From JAMQKA01 sp031569985 (lineage in GTDB: Bacteria > Bacteroidota > Rhodothermia > Balneolales > Balneolaceae), in contig NZ_JAMQKA010000007.1 in assembly GCF_031569985.1 (NCBI RefSeq), forward strand, positions 92,187-156,186: 64,000 bases of DNA. The letters run 5' to 3'. Shown here in pieces: positions 33,874 through 44,491 of this stretch. The notes beneath the pieces were generated by a model. The model worked only from the letters and a program-made list of their open reading frames with translations. It was not told the DNA's origin and ran no database searches. The position numbers and the translations under genes are program-made. Each line of letters starts with the position of its first letter. Position 1 is the stretch's first letter.

Positions 33874-36072
33874 TTAACGCAGAAACGCTTCAGTCAGCCC
33901 TCCGTCTACCGGAATAATATGTCCCGTGGTATTTTCCAGGTTGGAGCTGATCAGCTGGTAGATCGCTTCGGTCTGCTGTTCCAGCGAGATAGGCCGCTTG
34001 GTCAGCGTACGGTTGGCATAAAAGTTGGCCAGGCGGTCGCGCAGTGCTTCTGTATCTTCATTCTCATCAAAATCGATGCCGTATTTGGTGAGGGAAGCTT
34101 TCACGCGGTTGCGTGGGAACATACTACTGCCTTCAACTACTGTGGCTGGTGCAACACCATTGACCCGTACGTTGGGTGCCAGGCGAATTGCCAGCTCACG
34201 AATCAGGTGGTTAGCGGCCGACTTACTGGTATCATAGGCCATGCTACCCGATTTTGGAACAACAGCATTGGCACTTGTCGTGATTAGCATGCTGCCCTGA
34301 AGTCCCTGCTTGTCCCAAATTTTTGCTGCCTCATCAGCTACGATGTAACTGCCTTTTACGTTCACTGCAAAACTTGCGTCCCAGGCATCATCGGTGACCT
34401 CACCATCTTCATTGGGCGTGGGATAAAGACCAGCGGTAATCGCTACATTATCAAGTCCACCGTAGGCAATAACCAATTGGCTGAGGGCTTCCTGCACAGA
34501 ACTTCGATCGGTAATATCGCAGTCCAGCCCAATAACATCACCGGAACCACTGATATCAGATCCAGCAACGCCTATGCCCATGCCGATGCGGTCGAGCACT
34601 TCGTCAGCGGTTTCTTGCGCGGCTTCTTGATCCAAGTCGAGCGCGGCGACAGTTGCGCCTTCTTCGATCAGTCGAGAAACCAGGGCTTTACCGATACCGC
34701 TACCTGCTCCGACCACCGCGATAACCTGTCGAGACAGCTCATCTTCTGGTGGCATACGCTGGAGCTTGGCCTCTTCGAGTGCCCAGTATTCAATATCATA
34801 CGCCTCCTGCTTGGGCAGCGCAGTATAGGTTCCCACCGACTCAGCTCCACGCATCACGCCGATGGCAGCCGTGTAAAATTCGGCCGTCACGCGAGATTCA
34901 CTCTTATTCTTACCCCAGGCGATCATACCAAGTCCGGGAACCAAGATAACCGTCGGGTTCGGATCCCGCATGTCCGGGGAATCTTCATCCTTGTGGTTGT
35001 TGTAGTAATCGGCGTAATCTTCCCGGTACTCTTCAAGTCCGGAAGTAATCTTGGATTTCAGTGCCTCAGTATCTTCATTCTGCGGATCCCAGTCCACGTA
35101 AAGCGGTTTAATCTTGGTCCGCAGGAAGTGGTCGGGACAGGAAGTTCCCAGTTCAGCAAGCTCAGGTGCATCATTTGAATTGATAAACTGAAGGGTCAGA
35201 CCATCATCCTGGATGGTACCGATAAACTGGTTTTCCTGGCTCACTTGTCCACGCAGGTATGGAAGAATATCCGCCAGTACGCTGCGTCGTTCTTCACGCG
35301 GCAGCGATTCAAACTTCGCACCGCCATAGGAATCTTCTCCGAGCTCATTTTCTGCCAGGTAATCAGCCGCTTTGTTGATCAGTTCAAGACTCAGCTCATA
35401 ACATTCCTTATCATCATTTGCCCAGTTGATGAGCCCGTGTCCACCAAGGATAATGCCATTAATTCCGGGATTTTCTTCAATAGTTTCCTGTAGCTTCAGG
35501 CCCAGTTCAAAACCGGGACGCATCCATTCTACCCAAGCCACCTCGTCGCCGTAAATCTCTTTCATCAACTCTTTCCCGTTGTCCGCGGTAGCCAGCGCAA
35601 TTACAGGCACCGGGTGTGTGTGATCGACATGTTCATAGGGAATAAAGCTGTGCAGCGGCGTGTCGATGGACGGTGCACGAGGATTCAGGTTGAATGTACA
35701 GTGCGGATACATCTCTGTCATCTTATCCTCAGCCGGAGTTTTTAGCCCGGTATTCTCAAAATTGGCATATACCTCCTGGAGATCCAACAGGCGCTGCTGA
35801 TAAAGAGATGCAAAATTAGGTCGCGTAGCAGTACGAAGATCGCCACCAGAGCCTTTTACCCACAAGACTTCGACTTCCTCGCCTGAAATGGGATCTTCTT
35901 CCATCACTTTGCTGGAGGTATTACCGCCCCCGGTATTGTTGATGTAAGCATCGCTTCCCAGAAGGTTAGAGCGATATACCAAGCGATCAAGGGGATCCAT
36001 GCCCTTGACTTCAGCATCATCCCATTTGCTTTCTACTTGTTTGAAGTAACTTTCTATTGTGCTTTTTTCCAT
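33874..36072 (-). CDS. rhaEW: Bifunctional rhamnulose-1-phosphate aldolase/short-chain dehydrogenase
   Basis: About 732 residues. The N-terminal class II aldolase domain (to about 440) has the zinc His pair in 'HTHPVPVIALATADNGK' and a further His in 'IILGGHGLINWAND'. The C-terminal short-chain dehydrogenase (about 460-732) has the NAD-binding 'VIAVVGAGSGIGKALVSRL' and the catalytic Tyr-x3-Lys in 'MAYDTSKSAANHLI'. This is the fused RhaEW/TIGR02632-type enzyme: it splits rhamnulose-1-phosphate to DHAP and L-lactaldehyde and oxidises the aldehyde to L-lactate. I prefer ATG 36072 to the GTG at 36105, but neither has a strong ribosome site. Downstream LutABC would use the lactate. Confidence 0.92.
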   Translation of the reverse strand: MEKSTIESYFKQVESKWDDAEVKGMDPLDRLVYRSNLLGSDAYINNTGGGNTSSKVMEEDPISGEEVEVLWVKGSGGDLRTATRPNFASLYQQRLLDLQEVYANFENTGLKTPAEDKMTEMYPHCTFNLNPRAPSIDTPLHSFIPYEHVDHTHPVPVIALATADNGKELMKEIYGDEVAWVEWMRPGFELGLKLQETIEENPGINGIILGGHGLINWANDDKECYELSLELINKAADYLAENELGEDSYGGAKFESLPREERRSVLADILPYLRGQVSQENQFIGTIQDDGLTLQFINSNDAPELAELGTSCPDHFLRTKIKPLYVDWDPQNEDTEALKSKITSGLEEYREDYADYYNNHKDEDSPDMRDPNPTVILVPGLGMIAWGKNKSESRVTAEFYTAAIGVMRGAESVGTYTALPKQEAYDIEYWALEEAKLQRMPPEDELSRQVIAVVGAGSGIGKALVSRLIEEGATVAALDLDQEAAQETADEVLDRIGMGIGVAGSDISGSGDVIGLDCDITDRSSVQEALSQLVIAYGGLDNVAITAGLYPTPNEDGEVTDDAWDASFAVNVKGSYIVADEAAKIWDKQGLQGSMLITTSANAVVPKSGSMAYDTSKSAANHLIRELAIRLAPNVRVNGVAPATVVEGSSMFPRNRVKASLTKYGIDFDENEDTEALRDRLANFYANRTLTKRPISLEQQTEAIYQLISSNLENTTGHIIPVDGGLTEAFLR

Positions 36073-36174
36073 TTTCTTAGTGATTATATCTGATTCAGAA
36101 TCCACTTTTTTTAGTTAAACTCTTCTTTTACCGTTGTGATTAATTTAAAACTAAAATGCTATTCATATGATTTC

Positions 36175-37593
36175 TCATGCTTTTGCTTGGGCAGTCTCTA
36201 CCGTTGCCTTTTTTTGATATCGGTCCTGCTGCAATTTACTAAGGCCCAGGTAGATCAGGACAGCGATAAACCATCCCGGGAGCCCCAAGAAGAATATTTC
36301 CACGCCCATGTAGATATTGATGAAAAGGCAGAGCAGCAGCGTTACAAACCACGTTGATCCGGCCGACCAGTTGAAATTCAGATTCGCTACCTCGGCAAAA
36401 TTGCTTTTCAGCCCTATCTTGGGGAAGACGATGACATCAAGGAATATAACCGCGCCCATCGGCATCAGGACCAAACCGTAGAGCGCAACAAAATCGAGCA
36501 GGAGCATAACGAGTGCCGGGAAACAGGCGGCGATAGAGGTCACCAAGCCTGTAAAAAGCGTCACTTTCCAGCGCTTCCAGTTTGGTGTTACCGACTGAAA
36601 TGCGAGTCCTGCACGATAGATTGTGGGATTGGCTGTCGTCCAGCCGGCTATCACCACACAGATAGCACCGGCAACTCCGGCACTGTTGTAGGCGATAATT
36701 CCGGGTGCAATAGCTCCGGCGGCAGCAGCTGTAAGGATACCCGAAGCCATCCATGCGATAAAATGTCCGAAAAACATACCTGTTGCCGAGGAGAACCCGT
36801 GCTGCCATTTTTTTGCAAAGCGCAGAATCGACATGTCCGACATCCCGATATGCATCGCCATGTTCGCAAACCAGGCAAAGAACATCACGTGCCAAAACGT
36901 GAACTTGCTCTGGCCTTCAGCAGGAACCCCGGTCCAAATATTTTCCTGTGCAACGGTCCAAAATTCCGAAATTGAATTTACTCCCAAATCAGGCAACACT
37001 GCCAATGCTGCAGCTATAAAAACCAGGATCATCCAGGGAAAAGCTATGTTGGCAAAACGAGCTACATAATCATAGCCCAAAATCGCCACCAGGGTGATGA
37101 CCAGTCCCACCGAAAAGACAGTAATAATCCATCCTATGCTTGTGGGAAACCAGTCGCCCAATCCCGGCATCGGTATTCCAAACGGGAGACCCACCGCTGT
37201 GGCCGATACGGCAATCATGGAGCCAGCCAGAAAGCAGAACATAAGGGCATTCACGATATTATAGATCAATGCCAATTTTGAACCACAGATTTTCTTAAGC
37301 TGCCAATAGAGCGTCAACTTTGATTTAACCGCCACCGGTGCACAAAGAAAGGCCCAACTCAAAACTGCTAAGATGTTGCCGACGATTAATCCCCAGATGA
37401 GTTCACCGGCTGCCACACCGTGCGCTACAAAAAGAGGGCCGATAACGAATTCCGTTCCTGCTGTATGCTCCCCGGCATACATTCCCAGAAAGCCCTTCCA
37501 GCCTTTCAGCTTACTTTCCGGTACCGGTTCCCGTTCAAACTCATCGATAGAATCCAATCGTTTGTCGAGCCTTCTTAAAAAGCTGTTTGCCAT
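36175..37593 (-). CDS. NCS1-like (purine/cytosine permease family) transporter, candidate rhamnose importer
   Basis: 472 residues with about twelve membrane helices and the NCS1/cytosine-permease pattern ('GVAAGELIWGLIVGNILAVL', 'APVAVKSKLTLYWQLKKI', 'IAGWTTANPTIYRAGLAFQS'). NCS1 proteins normally import nucleobases or related rings using sodium or proton gradients. Here the gene is the first of the rhamnose catabolic run, 102 bases before the aldolase gene, and no other sugar permease is present, so L-rhamnose uptake is a reasonable inference from context. The family assignment is fairly sure; the substrate is not. Confidence 0.8.
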   Translation of the reverse strand: MANSFLRRLDKRLDSIDEFEREPVPESKLKGWKGFLGMYAGEHTAGTEFVIGPLFVAHGVAAGELIWGLIVGNILAVLSWAFLCAPVAVKSKLTLYWQLKKICGSKLALIYNIVNALMFCFLAGSMIAVSATAVGLPFGIPMPGLGDWFPTSIGWIITVFSVGLVITLVAILGYDYVARFANIAFPWMILVFIAAALAVLPDLGVNSISEFWTVAQENIWTGVPAEGQSKFTFWHVMFFAWFANMAMHIGMSDMSILRFAKKWQHGFSSATGMFFGHFIAWMASGILTAAAAGAIAPGIIAYNSAGVAGAICVVIAGWTTANPTIYRAGLAFQSVTPNWKRWKVTLFTGLVTSIAACFPALVMLLLDFVALYGLVLMPMGAVIFLDVIVFPKIGLKSNFAEVANLNFNWSAGSTWFVTLLLCLFINIYMGVEIFFLGLPGWFIAVLIYLGLSKLQQDRYQKKATVETAQAKA

Positions 37594-37899
37594 TATGTTC
37601 TAATGTAATTTTCAAATGAATTAGTGATCAGTATCTGAAAGCGGCGCAATTTGTAATATTTCTAGCTGTTTCCCTTCATAGGTTGCAAATGCAAATCCAT
37701 CATACATCAAGAAAGAGACATTCACTTTTAATATCTACTTAATTTTTTCTGAAATTTTATCCGCAGTTATCTGGGTCTTTTCAGATCATGACGCCTTGAA
37801 TGCAACAGGTTATGCTACAATGTAGCTGCCTAAATATTTATTAGCTTCGCGAGATTCTGCAACAGGTCAAAATGAAAAAATTGGATAGAACCTGATCCC
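37594..37899. other. Intergenic region, no gene seen
   Basis: 306 AT-rich bases between the GH78 gene and the transporter gene. No reading frame or strong hairpin. It should hold the promoter of the rhamnose/lactate catabolic operon; I could not identify a regulator site with confidence. Confidence 0.5.
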
Positions 37900-40809
37900 T
37901 TAGTTGTTCTGTACCTGAAATTTATAGCTACCCGGTAATACCTCATACACAACTCGTCCCTGCTCTGTACCCGTGTACTTAACTAAATCTCCGCTTGCAT
38001 TCGTACTAACCAAATTTCTGTCTTCAGCAGGAACAAGTACCCGGCCCATAGCATTGGCTGGCACAGTTACAGCTAGCTCCAATCCCGATGCATTTTTTCT
38101 CCAGGATGTGGATACGGTCCCCATAACGGTGTTTAGGGATGTTGAAACAGAATCTAGTTCTGCAGGAATCTCTGGTTTGAATTCGATCTGCTGGTATCCA
38201 GGCTCCAACGGCTCTATTCCTGCAATATCCTCATACATCCACTGCACCGGGGTTCCGAAGAAATGGTGGTTGCGCGATCGTGTATCGGCCTCCCAGTGTT
38301 CCCCCAGTGCTGTCCAACCGAGTTCCTCAATCCAGTAGCCCCAGCTGGGATAATCGGTCTGCGTTGCTGCCTCAAAAGCCACGTCCAGATATCCCGCTTC
38401 AGTTAGTACCGGCATAATGTAGCGGGCTCCCAGGATGCCTACGTAGGCATTGCCACCGCGATTGTTCTGTATGTCATCGGCCAGTTTAGCAGCAATCCCC
38501 ACTCTTAGGCTGTCGGGTACCAAGTCGAAGGCCAGTGGCAGGATCTGGGCGGTTTGGGTGAATTCCGTCTCAGGAGTCTCCTTATAAAATTGATCTTCAG
38601 AGGAATAGAATCGCGCGTTGAAATCCCTTTTGATATCCTGGAAGAGCTGTTCATACCGCTGGACATCCTCCGATTTACCCAGCACCTCCGCCACGTACGA
38701 AGCAATTTGTGCAAACCGTGCGTAGTAAGCGGTGGAGGAAAGTGAAATGTTTCTCGGCACTTCCTCGGGCTCTTGTGGAGTGTCCCAATCCCCCAAACCG
38801 GCTGTGAGCGTATATTCGTATTTGTCACCATCCTTGTCAGTCCACTGTGGGATCCATTTATCAAGATAGAGCTTCATGGTGGGATACACTTTTGCGAGTC
38901 CGGCCTTATCGCCAAAACGCTGGTAGGATTCCCACGGGGTAATAAACCAGAAGGCATCCCAGGCAGGAGTCGCTCCACAGCAATCCTCTGGTTTGAAGGC
39001 GGGCTTGCCCACATAGCCGTAGTTTTCGTTACTTGGTGCCAGGTGCGGCACTTCCCCTTCGGCTGTCTGGGCATCGAGCATATCCTGGAACAGCTTCTTG
39101 TTGAGCCGTGCTGTATTGAACATCAGGGCGCTGACCCCCGCCGTCAACTGAGCATCTCCGGTCCATGCGTTCTTCTCGTAGATCGGGGTATCAGTGATAA
39201 TGCCTAGTGTATTGCTTTCAATTGCCCACTTGGTGTTGTCATGCAATTGCTGCAACAGGCTGTTACTAATTTGAAAATTGGACGTCTCAGGATACCCGGT
39301 GCGCAGCTGCTGGACTTCCGTCACCTCTACCTCAACATCCTCTGGCAGGGGTTCCGCTTCTGATCCACTAATCATCAAGTAACGAAATCCCTTGTAGGTG
39401 AAGCGTGGCGTCCATTGCTCATTGCCAGAGCCAGAGGCGATGTAGTAATCAGTTTGAAGCTGGCCCCCAACAAGCGCATTGCCCTCTTCAATAGCATAGC
39501 CGAGCGTATCCAGCTTTTCGCTATAAAAAAGTTCGATCGCCGTTCCCTCCGGGGCATCCACATTGATCTGCACCCAACCCGCCAGATTTTGCCCGATATC
39601 ATAGACGATAACGCCAGATTCTGGTTCTGTTCGGATGCCGGGCTCCAGCGTATCTACAATCTTCACAGGTTCATGAGGTTGTGCCCGCAGAGATCCTTTT
39701 GGTGCCTCAACCACGCGAGCTGCTGACCAGCCAGCATCATCAAAGCCGGTTGTTCGCCAGCCCTCAATCTCTCGCCGGGCGTCGTAGGTTTCTCCCAGGT
39801 AGTAACTGTCGTAGCGGGTCGGGCCCTCTGTGCTTACTTTCCAGGTCTCATCCGTGGTTATAACCTGCTCGGTGCCATCTTCGAACTGAATTTCCAGCTG
39901 TAACAGCAGTTGCGGTGTGGATCGCCACTCGGCATCGGTCCAGCCCCAGTCCCATGTCTGTGTTGAGCTGTCGAACTGCCCGGATCCCAGCACAGTAGCG
40001 ATCACGTTTTCATCTTGCTGCAGCAGGTCGGTCACATCATAAGTTGTGTAATAGACGGTTTTGTTATAATCGGTAAATCCCGGGTCTAGCACCGCCTCCG
40101 ACGCCTTTTCCCCATTAATAGTCAGATCGTTGTAGGCCAACCCAGAAGTATATACGCGAGCACTGGCAACTTCTTTGTTAAGCTCAAATGACTTCCTCAG
40201 CATCGGGGCCGGTCGGACTTCGCGGCATTCGCCCTGGTTATTTTGATGTTGACTCAGGAAAAAGCCCGACTCCAGCCATTCTACAGGGCGACAAAATTCA
40301 TCGGAGTTCTTGATGTCTGCATCATCGGCTCTCCCCTCTTCCGGTGTTAATGGTGAGGTTCTTCGTTCGGGACCGGAAATCCATTTGGCCTGCCAGTCAG
40401 AGGAGTCAAGCTTGCCCATTTCAAACCATGAGGGTTGACTCCATTCCGTAGCTTCGCCCTCTTCATTCCATACCCTAACCTGCCAATAATATCGCTGACC
40501 GGATTCAAGTTCAGGTCCCCGGTAAGCAACACCGACATTTAAATCCGATTCCACTTTTTGGCTGTCCCAGTGGAGATTTTCTCCTTGTTGCAGATCGATC
40601 TCATTTTCCCCTACTCCTACCTGGTAGGCCGTTTGCCGGGTGACATCGGCATTCCATGAGAAAACAGGATGTTCGGCATCGATACCAAGTGGAGTATCCG
40701 TATATTCCGTTTTCATCTCCGTGAATTGGTGGCCTTCCTGGCCCGCACACCCCAAAAGTAAGCTTGCCAATAACAAAAATAATCCTATTGTGATCCTCAT
40801 AATCATCAT
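37900..40809 (-). CDS. GH78 alpha-L-rhamnosidase, lipoprotein
   Basis: 969 residues. Lipobox LLGC (Cys21) predicts a membrane-anchored enzyme. Domain order is that of GH78: Ig-like/beta N-terminal domains ('SGQRYYWQVRVWNEEGEATEW' region near 110), Bac_rhamnosid_N ('RVYTSGLAYNDLTINGEK'), a jelly-roll, an alpha/alpha-barrel (about 520-860) and a C-terminal beta domain. The acid region reads 'TDTPIYEKNAWTGDAQL', the common variant of the DCPQRxExxGWTGD motif, and the base region 'LGWTALGEHWEADT'. It removes terminal alpha-L-rhamnose. It differs clearly from the GH78 next door, so the two probably cut different linkages. Confidence 0.93.
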   Translation of the reverse strand: MMIMRITIGLFLLLASLLLGCAGQEGHQFTEMKTEYTDTPLGIDAEHPVFSWNADVTRQTAYQVGVGENEIDLQQGENLHWDSQKVESDLNVGVAYRGPELESGQRYYWQVRVWNEEGEATEWSQPSWFEMGKLDSSDWQAKWISGPERRTSPLTPEEGRADDADIKNSDEFCRPVEWLESGFFLSQHQNNQGECREVRPAPMLRKSFELNKEVASARVYTSGLAYNDLTINGEKASEAVLDPGFTDYNKTVYYTTYDVTDLLQQDENVIATVLGSGQFDSSTQTWDWGWTDAEWRSTPQLLLQLEIQFEDGTEQVITTDETWKVSTEGPTRYDSYYLGETYDARREIEGWRTTGFDDAGWSAARVVEAPKGSLRAQPHEPVKIVDTLEPGIRTEPESGVIVYDIGQNLAGWVQINVDAPEGTAIELFYSEKLDTLGYAIEEGNALVGGQLQTDYYIASGSGNEQWTPRFTYKGFRYLMISGSEAEPLPEDVEVEVTEVQQLRTGYPETSNFQISNSLLQQLHDNTKWAIESNTLGIITDTPIYEKNAWTGDAQLTAGVSALMFNTARLNKKLFQDMLDAQTAEGEVPHLAPSNENYGYVGKPAFKPEDCCGATPAWDAFWFITPWESYQRFGDKAGLAKVYPTMKLYLDKWIPQWTDKDGDKYEYTLTAGLGDWDTPQEPEEVPRNISLSSTAYYARFAQIASYVAEVLGKSEDVQRYEQLFQDIKRDFNARFYSSEDQFYKETPETEFTQTAQILPLAFDLVPDSLRVGIAAKLADDIQNNRGGNAYVGILGARYIMPVLTEAGYLDVAFEAATQTDYPSWGYWIEELGWTALGEHWEADTRSRNHHFFGTPVQWMYEDIAGIEPLEPGYQQIEFKPEIPAELDSVSTSLNTVMGTVSTSWRKNASGLELAVTVPANAMGRVLVPAEDRNLVSTNASGDLVKYTGTEQGRVVYEVLPGSYKFQVQNN

Positions 40810-41084
40810 CTGTTATCTCTTTTCTATTAACTTTTTATGTAACTTTTAGCTGCTTATAGAGGACCTTTACCAATTGCAGAATGCCCTACTCTCCCATAAA
40901 TATAGGCTCGACGCGTTCTAAAGTAACTCACGGTATATCCTTAGTGCCCGCAAGGTCGATAAAAGATTCAGCTTTAACTGAGACTCCAGGATACAGTCAG
41001 CCTAAAGAAGCATAGGAGCAGGACAAACTGCACTTATATAAGCTATTATAAGTTATCTCCTGCCGCTATGCGTTTCCATCAGTG

Positions 41085-44000
41085 TCATTTGCTGCTCAAC
41101 GATCTAAGCGCCTGGTCTATACTTTGTACTGTTTCCTCTGAAACCTGGTACGCTTCAGGCAGAGAATTGGCGGCTTTTCCCAGTGAAAAACCCATTACCT
41201 GGCTCACCCACGGCGAATTCATCAACTCGGGTATCTGATCATTGAGAATTGCTCTTGCCTGTTTATTGGCGACCAGTTCTGCGACTTTGTTTTGAGAATT
41301 CAGAGAAACATCCTCTTCTATTCTAATCTTGCTCAAATCGGCGCCAATCGCTTCAAGCTTTGACTGGGGAAGTTGGTCAGGTGCATTTTGGGAAACCTGG
41401 TTCAACGGGGTTTCTTCCACCATGTCAAACAGTTCACTGCCAACCAGTTCGGGTATATGCTTCTGCAGCACAGCCCGCGTTTCTTCATTTTCCAGCAGGC
41501 GGAGCACCGGCGTTTTCACGCTGAATTCTCCCGCCATCAGAGTTGAGGCGAGCCCCCCTGAAGGATAAGAGAAGGTGTATCGGCCCGATCCCGCCATAAC
41601 TTTCAGATCTGAACCATCCTGTTCTATTTTTGTTATTCCGCGGGCATTGGCAAGTTTTTGACCACTTTCCGTGACATCTCCACGGTTAGCATCCGGCAGA
41701 ACAATGGTAGCCCGGGTATTTTCGGGAATCTCCACCGTCAGGGTAAAGTTCTCTTCACTGAGCTCCCAATCCGATGCAATTCTTCCGTACATGGAATTTT
41801 TGATAGAGCGCGCATGACTGAAACCGCCGCCAGGCGTAGGTTCAATCAGGATTTGCTTATAGCCGGGAGATTGCTGGTTGATACCAGCCACCGTTTTGTA
41901 CAGCCATTCACCGATTGCGCCATAGGCATAGTGGTTGTACGAGTTCATATCTGGTGTCTGGAACGTGCTGTCGGGCTTGATCCCGTCCCAGCGCTCCCAG
42001 ATGGTGGTGGCACCCATCGTCACAGGATATAGCCACGAAGGATAATCCTTGCGCAGCAGCAGTTCATAGGCCTGCCCTGAATAACCGTACTGGCTGAGAA
42101 TCGGGTTCAGATGAGGCGTACCTAAGAATCCAGTGGTCAGGTGACCGCGATCATCCACATTGGCCGCCAAGTGCGCCGCCGCTTCTGCCTCCATATCATC
42201 CGGCAACAGCCCAAACTGCAGGGCCAACAGGTAAGAGGTCTGCGTATCTGACATCACGCGACCGCCAAGAGTCACATACTCCTGCTGGAACGCATCTTTA
42301 ATGGATTCAAAAAGGTCAGCATATTTTTCTGCATCATCTTCTCGGCCGATAATTTCGGCTGATTTGCGTAACAGATCAGTGGAGTGCGCAAAAAAAGCGG
42401 TGGATATGAGATCGGTGTTGGTATAAGCCCCGGGATAAAAACGGGCCCCGTCTGGATCGTTGGTAAATGCCAGCCAGTCGCCAAAGGTAAAGCCGTTATC
42501 CCACAGGTATTCGGTAGAATCGCTCTGTGACTGCTTTGCCATGAAATCGACCCAGCCCTTCATGCTGTCGTACTGCATCTTAAGAATTTCAACATCTCCA
42601 TAGGCCTGGTACAGGGTCCACGGCACAATCACAGCCGCATCGCCCCACCCGGAGGCACCGGCAGATCCCTCTCCCAACACGTTCGGGATGACATGCGGCA
42701 CGCTTCCACTCTCAAGCTGGTCAGCTTCCAGGTCCTTCAACCATTTCGTGAGGAAACCGGCTGAATTCATATTGTAGCAAGCCGTCTGGGCGAAAACCTC
42801 TATATCGCCGGTCCAACCCAGGCGTTCGTCGCGTTGCGGACAGTCGGTCGGAATGTCTACAAAATTGCCTTTTTGTCCCCACACGATGTTGTGCTGCAGG
42901 CGGTTGACCAACGGATTCGAAGACTCGAAATGGCCGGAAGGTTCCATATCGGAATGAATAACTACGCCGGTAATATCGCCTGGGGTAAGCTCGCCGGGAT
43001 ATCCCTCCACTTTTACGTAGCGGAATCCGTGAAAGGTGAAATGAGGCTCAAAGGTTTCGTTACCTTCCCCATTGAGGATATAAGTATTTTTTTGAGCCGC
43101 CTCCCGCAGGTTTGCCGTATAAAAATTGCCCTCTTTGTCGAGTACCTCGGCGTGCTGGATTGTAACCTCGGTACCCCGTGGACCTTCCACATTCAGACGG
43201 GTCCATCCCACCATGTTCTGGCCCATATCGGCTACGGTATCGCCTTCGGGCGTTACCAGTATTTCAACAGGCTTGAGCTCCTGGATCTTGCAAACCGGCG
43301 GACCGTCCGGAGCGACCAACACCTCTTTGGAATGATCCGCGATGGTTACAGTTGACCAATCGCTGTCATTGAAGCCGGGAGAGGCCCAGCCGTCTTTTTC
43401 CATACGAGCATCGTAAGTTTCACCATCATAAATATCTGACATACGGATTGGACCAGTAGAAGCGGTCCAGTTGTCATTTGTCTCAACAATTTCTGTGCTT
43501 CCATCTGCATAGGTCACTTCAATCTGTGACAGCAGGGCCAGTTTTGTACCGTAGTGATTTCGCGCGTCACCCCACGCCAGGTATCCCCGGTACCAACCGT
43601 CGCCCAGTGTTACGCCTACGGTATTGGCCCCCTCTTTTAATAAATCTGTGATGTCGTAGGTCTGGTACTGCAAGCGGTTGTAATAGCTCGTCCAACCCGG
43701 CGTTAACAGGCGGTCGCCGACACGGTTTCCATTGATTTGCATTTCATAAACCCCATGGCTGGTCACATAAGCCTGCGCCGATGTTACTTCACCATCCAGG
43801 GAAAATTCATGTCGAAGCATCGGGCTCGGCTGTGGCTTGGTGGTATCCTGCTCTAGGCCAGGCTCAATCCATTGTGCCTGCCATTCCTCCGGGCTCAACA
43901 AGCCCATCTCCCAAAAAGCAGTATCACTCCAGTTTGAGCTGTTCCCGTGATTGTCCCATACCCGGACTCTCCAGTAATATCGCTGCCGGGACTCAAGTTC

Positions 44001-44360
44001 AGGCCCCTCGTAATTCACCTGTATAGATTTTTCCGAACTGATTTTACCTGTATCCCAAACTATCCCCTGTTGAGAGAAATCGGGACCCTCTGAGACCTGC
44101 ACCTGGTACGCCGTCTGGAGTGTATGCCGCTGGTCACTGTCCAACTTCCAGGATAGCCTAGGATTGACATCATTGATGCCGATGGGATTTGTAAAATACT
44201 CTACACTCAGATCATATGCTGAGACTCCATCTGCCTGTAAGGCTACTGCATTCCCCAAGTTACAGAAACCAGCTAAACATAAGAATAAGACTGCGTACAT
44301 TCCCGATACAAGATACTTCATAACTGCTTTTATTTGATTTGTTTTTGAGATATCCATCAT
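41085..44360 (-). CDS. GH78 alpha-L-rhamnosidase with a repeated C-terminal extension
   Basis: 1091 residues with a signal peptide (cleavage near 'AVALQA'). It has the GH78 N-terminal modules, then the catalytic barrel with the classic motif 'PTDCPQRDERLGWTGD' (acid Glu512) and base region 'GATTIWERWDGIKPD'. After the usual C-terminal beta domain (ending near 930) come about 160 extra residues containing two degenerate helical repeats, 'TRAVLQKHIPELVGSELF' and 'ARAILNDQIPELMNSPWV', each followed by about 35 residues ending in an '(A/S)xLSKI/ALRSL' helix. Catalysis: release of alpha-L-rhamnose; the extension's role is unknown. Confidence 0.92.
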   Translation of the reverse strand: MMDISKTNQIKAVMKYLVSGMYAVLFLCLAGFCNLGNAVALQADGVSAYDLSVEYFTNPIGINDVNPRLSWKLDSDQRHTLQTAYQVQVSEGPDFSQQGIVWDTGKISSEKSIQVNYEGPELESRQRYYWRVRVWDNHGNSSNWSDTAFWEMGLLSPEEWQAQWIEPGLEQDTTKPQPSPMLRHEFSLDGEVTSAQAYVTSHGVYEMQINGNRVGDRLLTPGWTSYYNRLQYQTYDITDLLKEGANTVGVTLGDGWYRGYLAWGDARNHYGTKLALLSQIEVTYADGSTEIVETNDNWTASTGPIRMSDIYDGETYDARMEKDGWASPGFNDSDWSTVTIADHSKEVLVAPDGPPVCKIQELKPVEILVTPEGDTVADMGQNMVGWTRLNVEGPRGTEVTIQHAEVLDKEGNFYTANLREAAQKNTYILNGEGNETFEPHFTFHGFRYVKVEGYPGELTPGDITGVVIHSDMEPSGHFESSNPLVNRLQHNIVWGQKGNFVDIPTDCPQRDERLGWTGDIEVFAQTACYNMNSAGFLTKWLKDLEADQLESGSVPHVIPNVLGEGSAGASGWGDAAVIVPWTLYQAYGDVEILKMQYDSMKGWVDFMAKQSQSDSTEYLWDNGFTFGDWLAFTNDPDGARFYPGAYTNTDLISTAFFAHSTDLLRKSAEIIGREDDAEKYADLFESIKDAFQQEYVTLGGRVMSDTQTSYLLALQFGLLPDDMEAEAAAHLAANVDDRGHLTTGFLGTPHLNPILSQYGYSGQAYELLLRKDYPSWLYPVTMGATTIWERWDGIKPDSTFQTPDMNSYNHYAYGAIGEWLYKTVAGINQQSPGYKQILIEPTPGGGFSHARSIKNSMYGRIASDWELSEENFTLTVEIPENTRATIVLPDANRGDVTESGQKLANARGITKIEQDGSDLKVMAGSGRYTFSYPSGGLASTLMAGEFSVKTPVLRLLENEETRAVLQKHIPELVGSELFDMVEETPLNQVSQNAPDQLPQSKLEAIGADLSKIRIEEDVSLNSQNKVAELVANKQARAILNDQIPELMNSPWVSQVMGFSLGKAANSLPEAYQVSEETVQSIDQALRSLSSK

Positions 44361-44491
44361 TACATCTACCTATTTAGAAACTTCGACAGTTCATTTCTAC
44401 TCTGAAATCTTGAATAAACAACTATTCCTGAACGTTTTTCCTCATATTGTATGTAAGCTAAGACTGAAGATATTTCAAGCACTATTTCCTA

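Noticed and set aside
34477..35178. Plus-strand open frame of 233 codons
   Set aside because: Antisense shadow of the rhaEW gene, with no ribosome site or domain.
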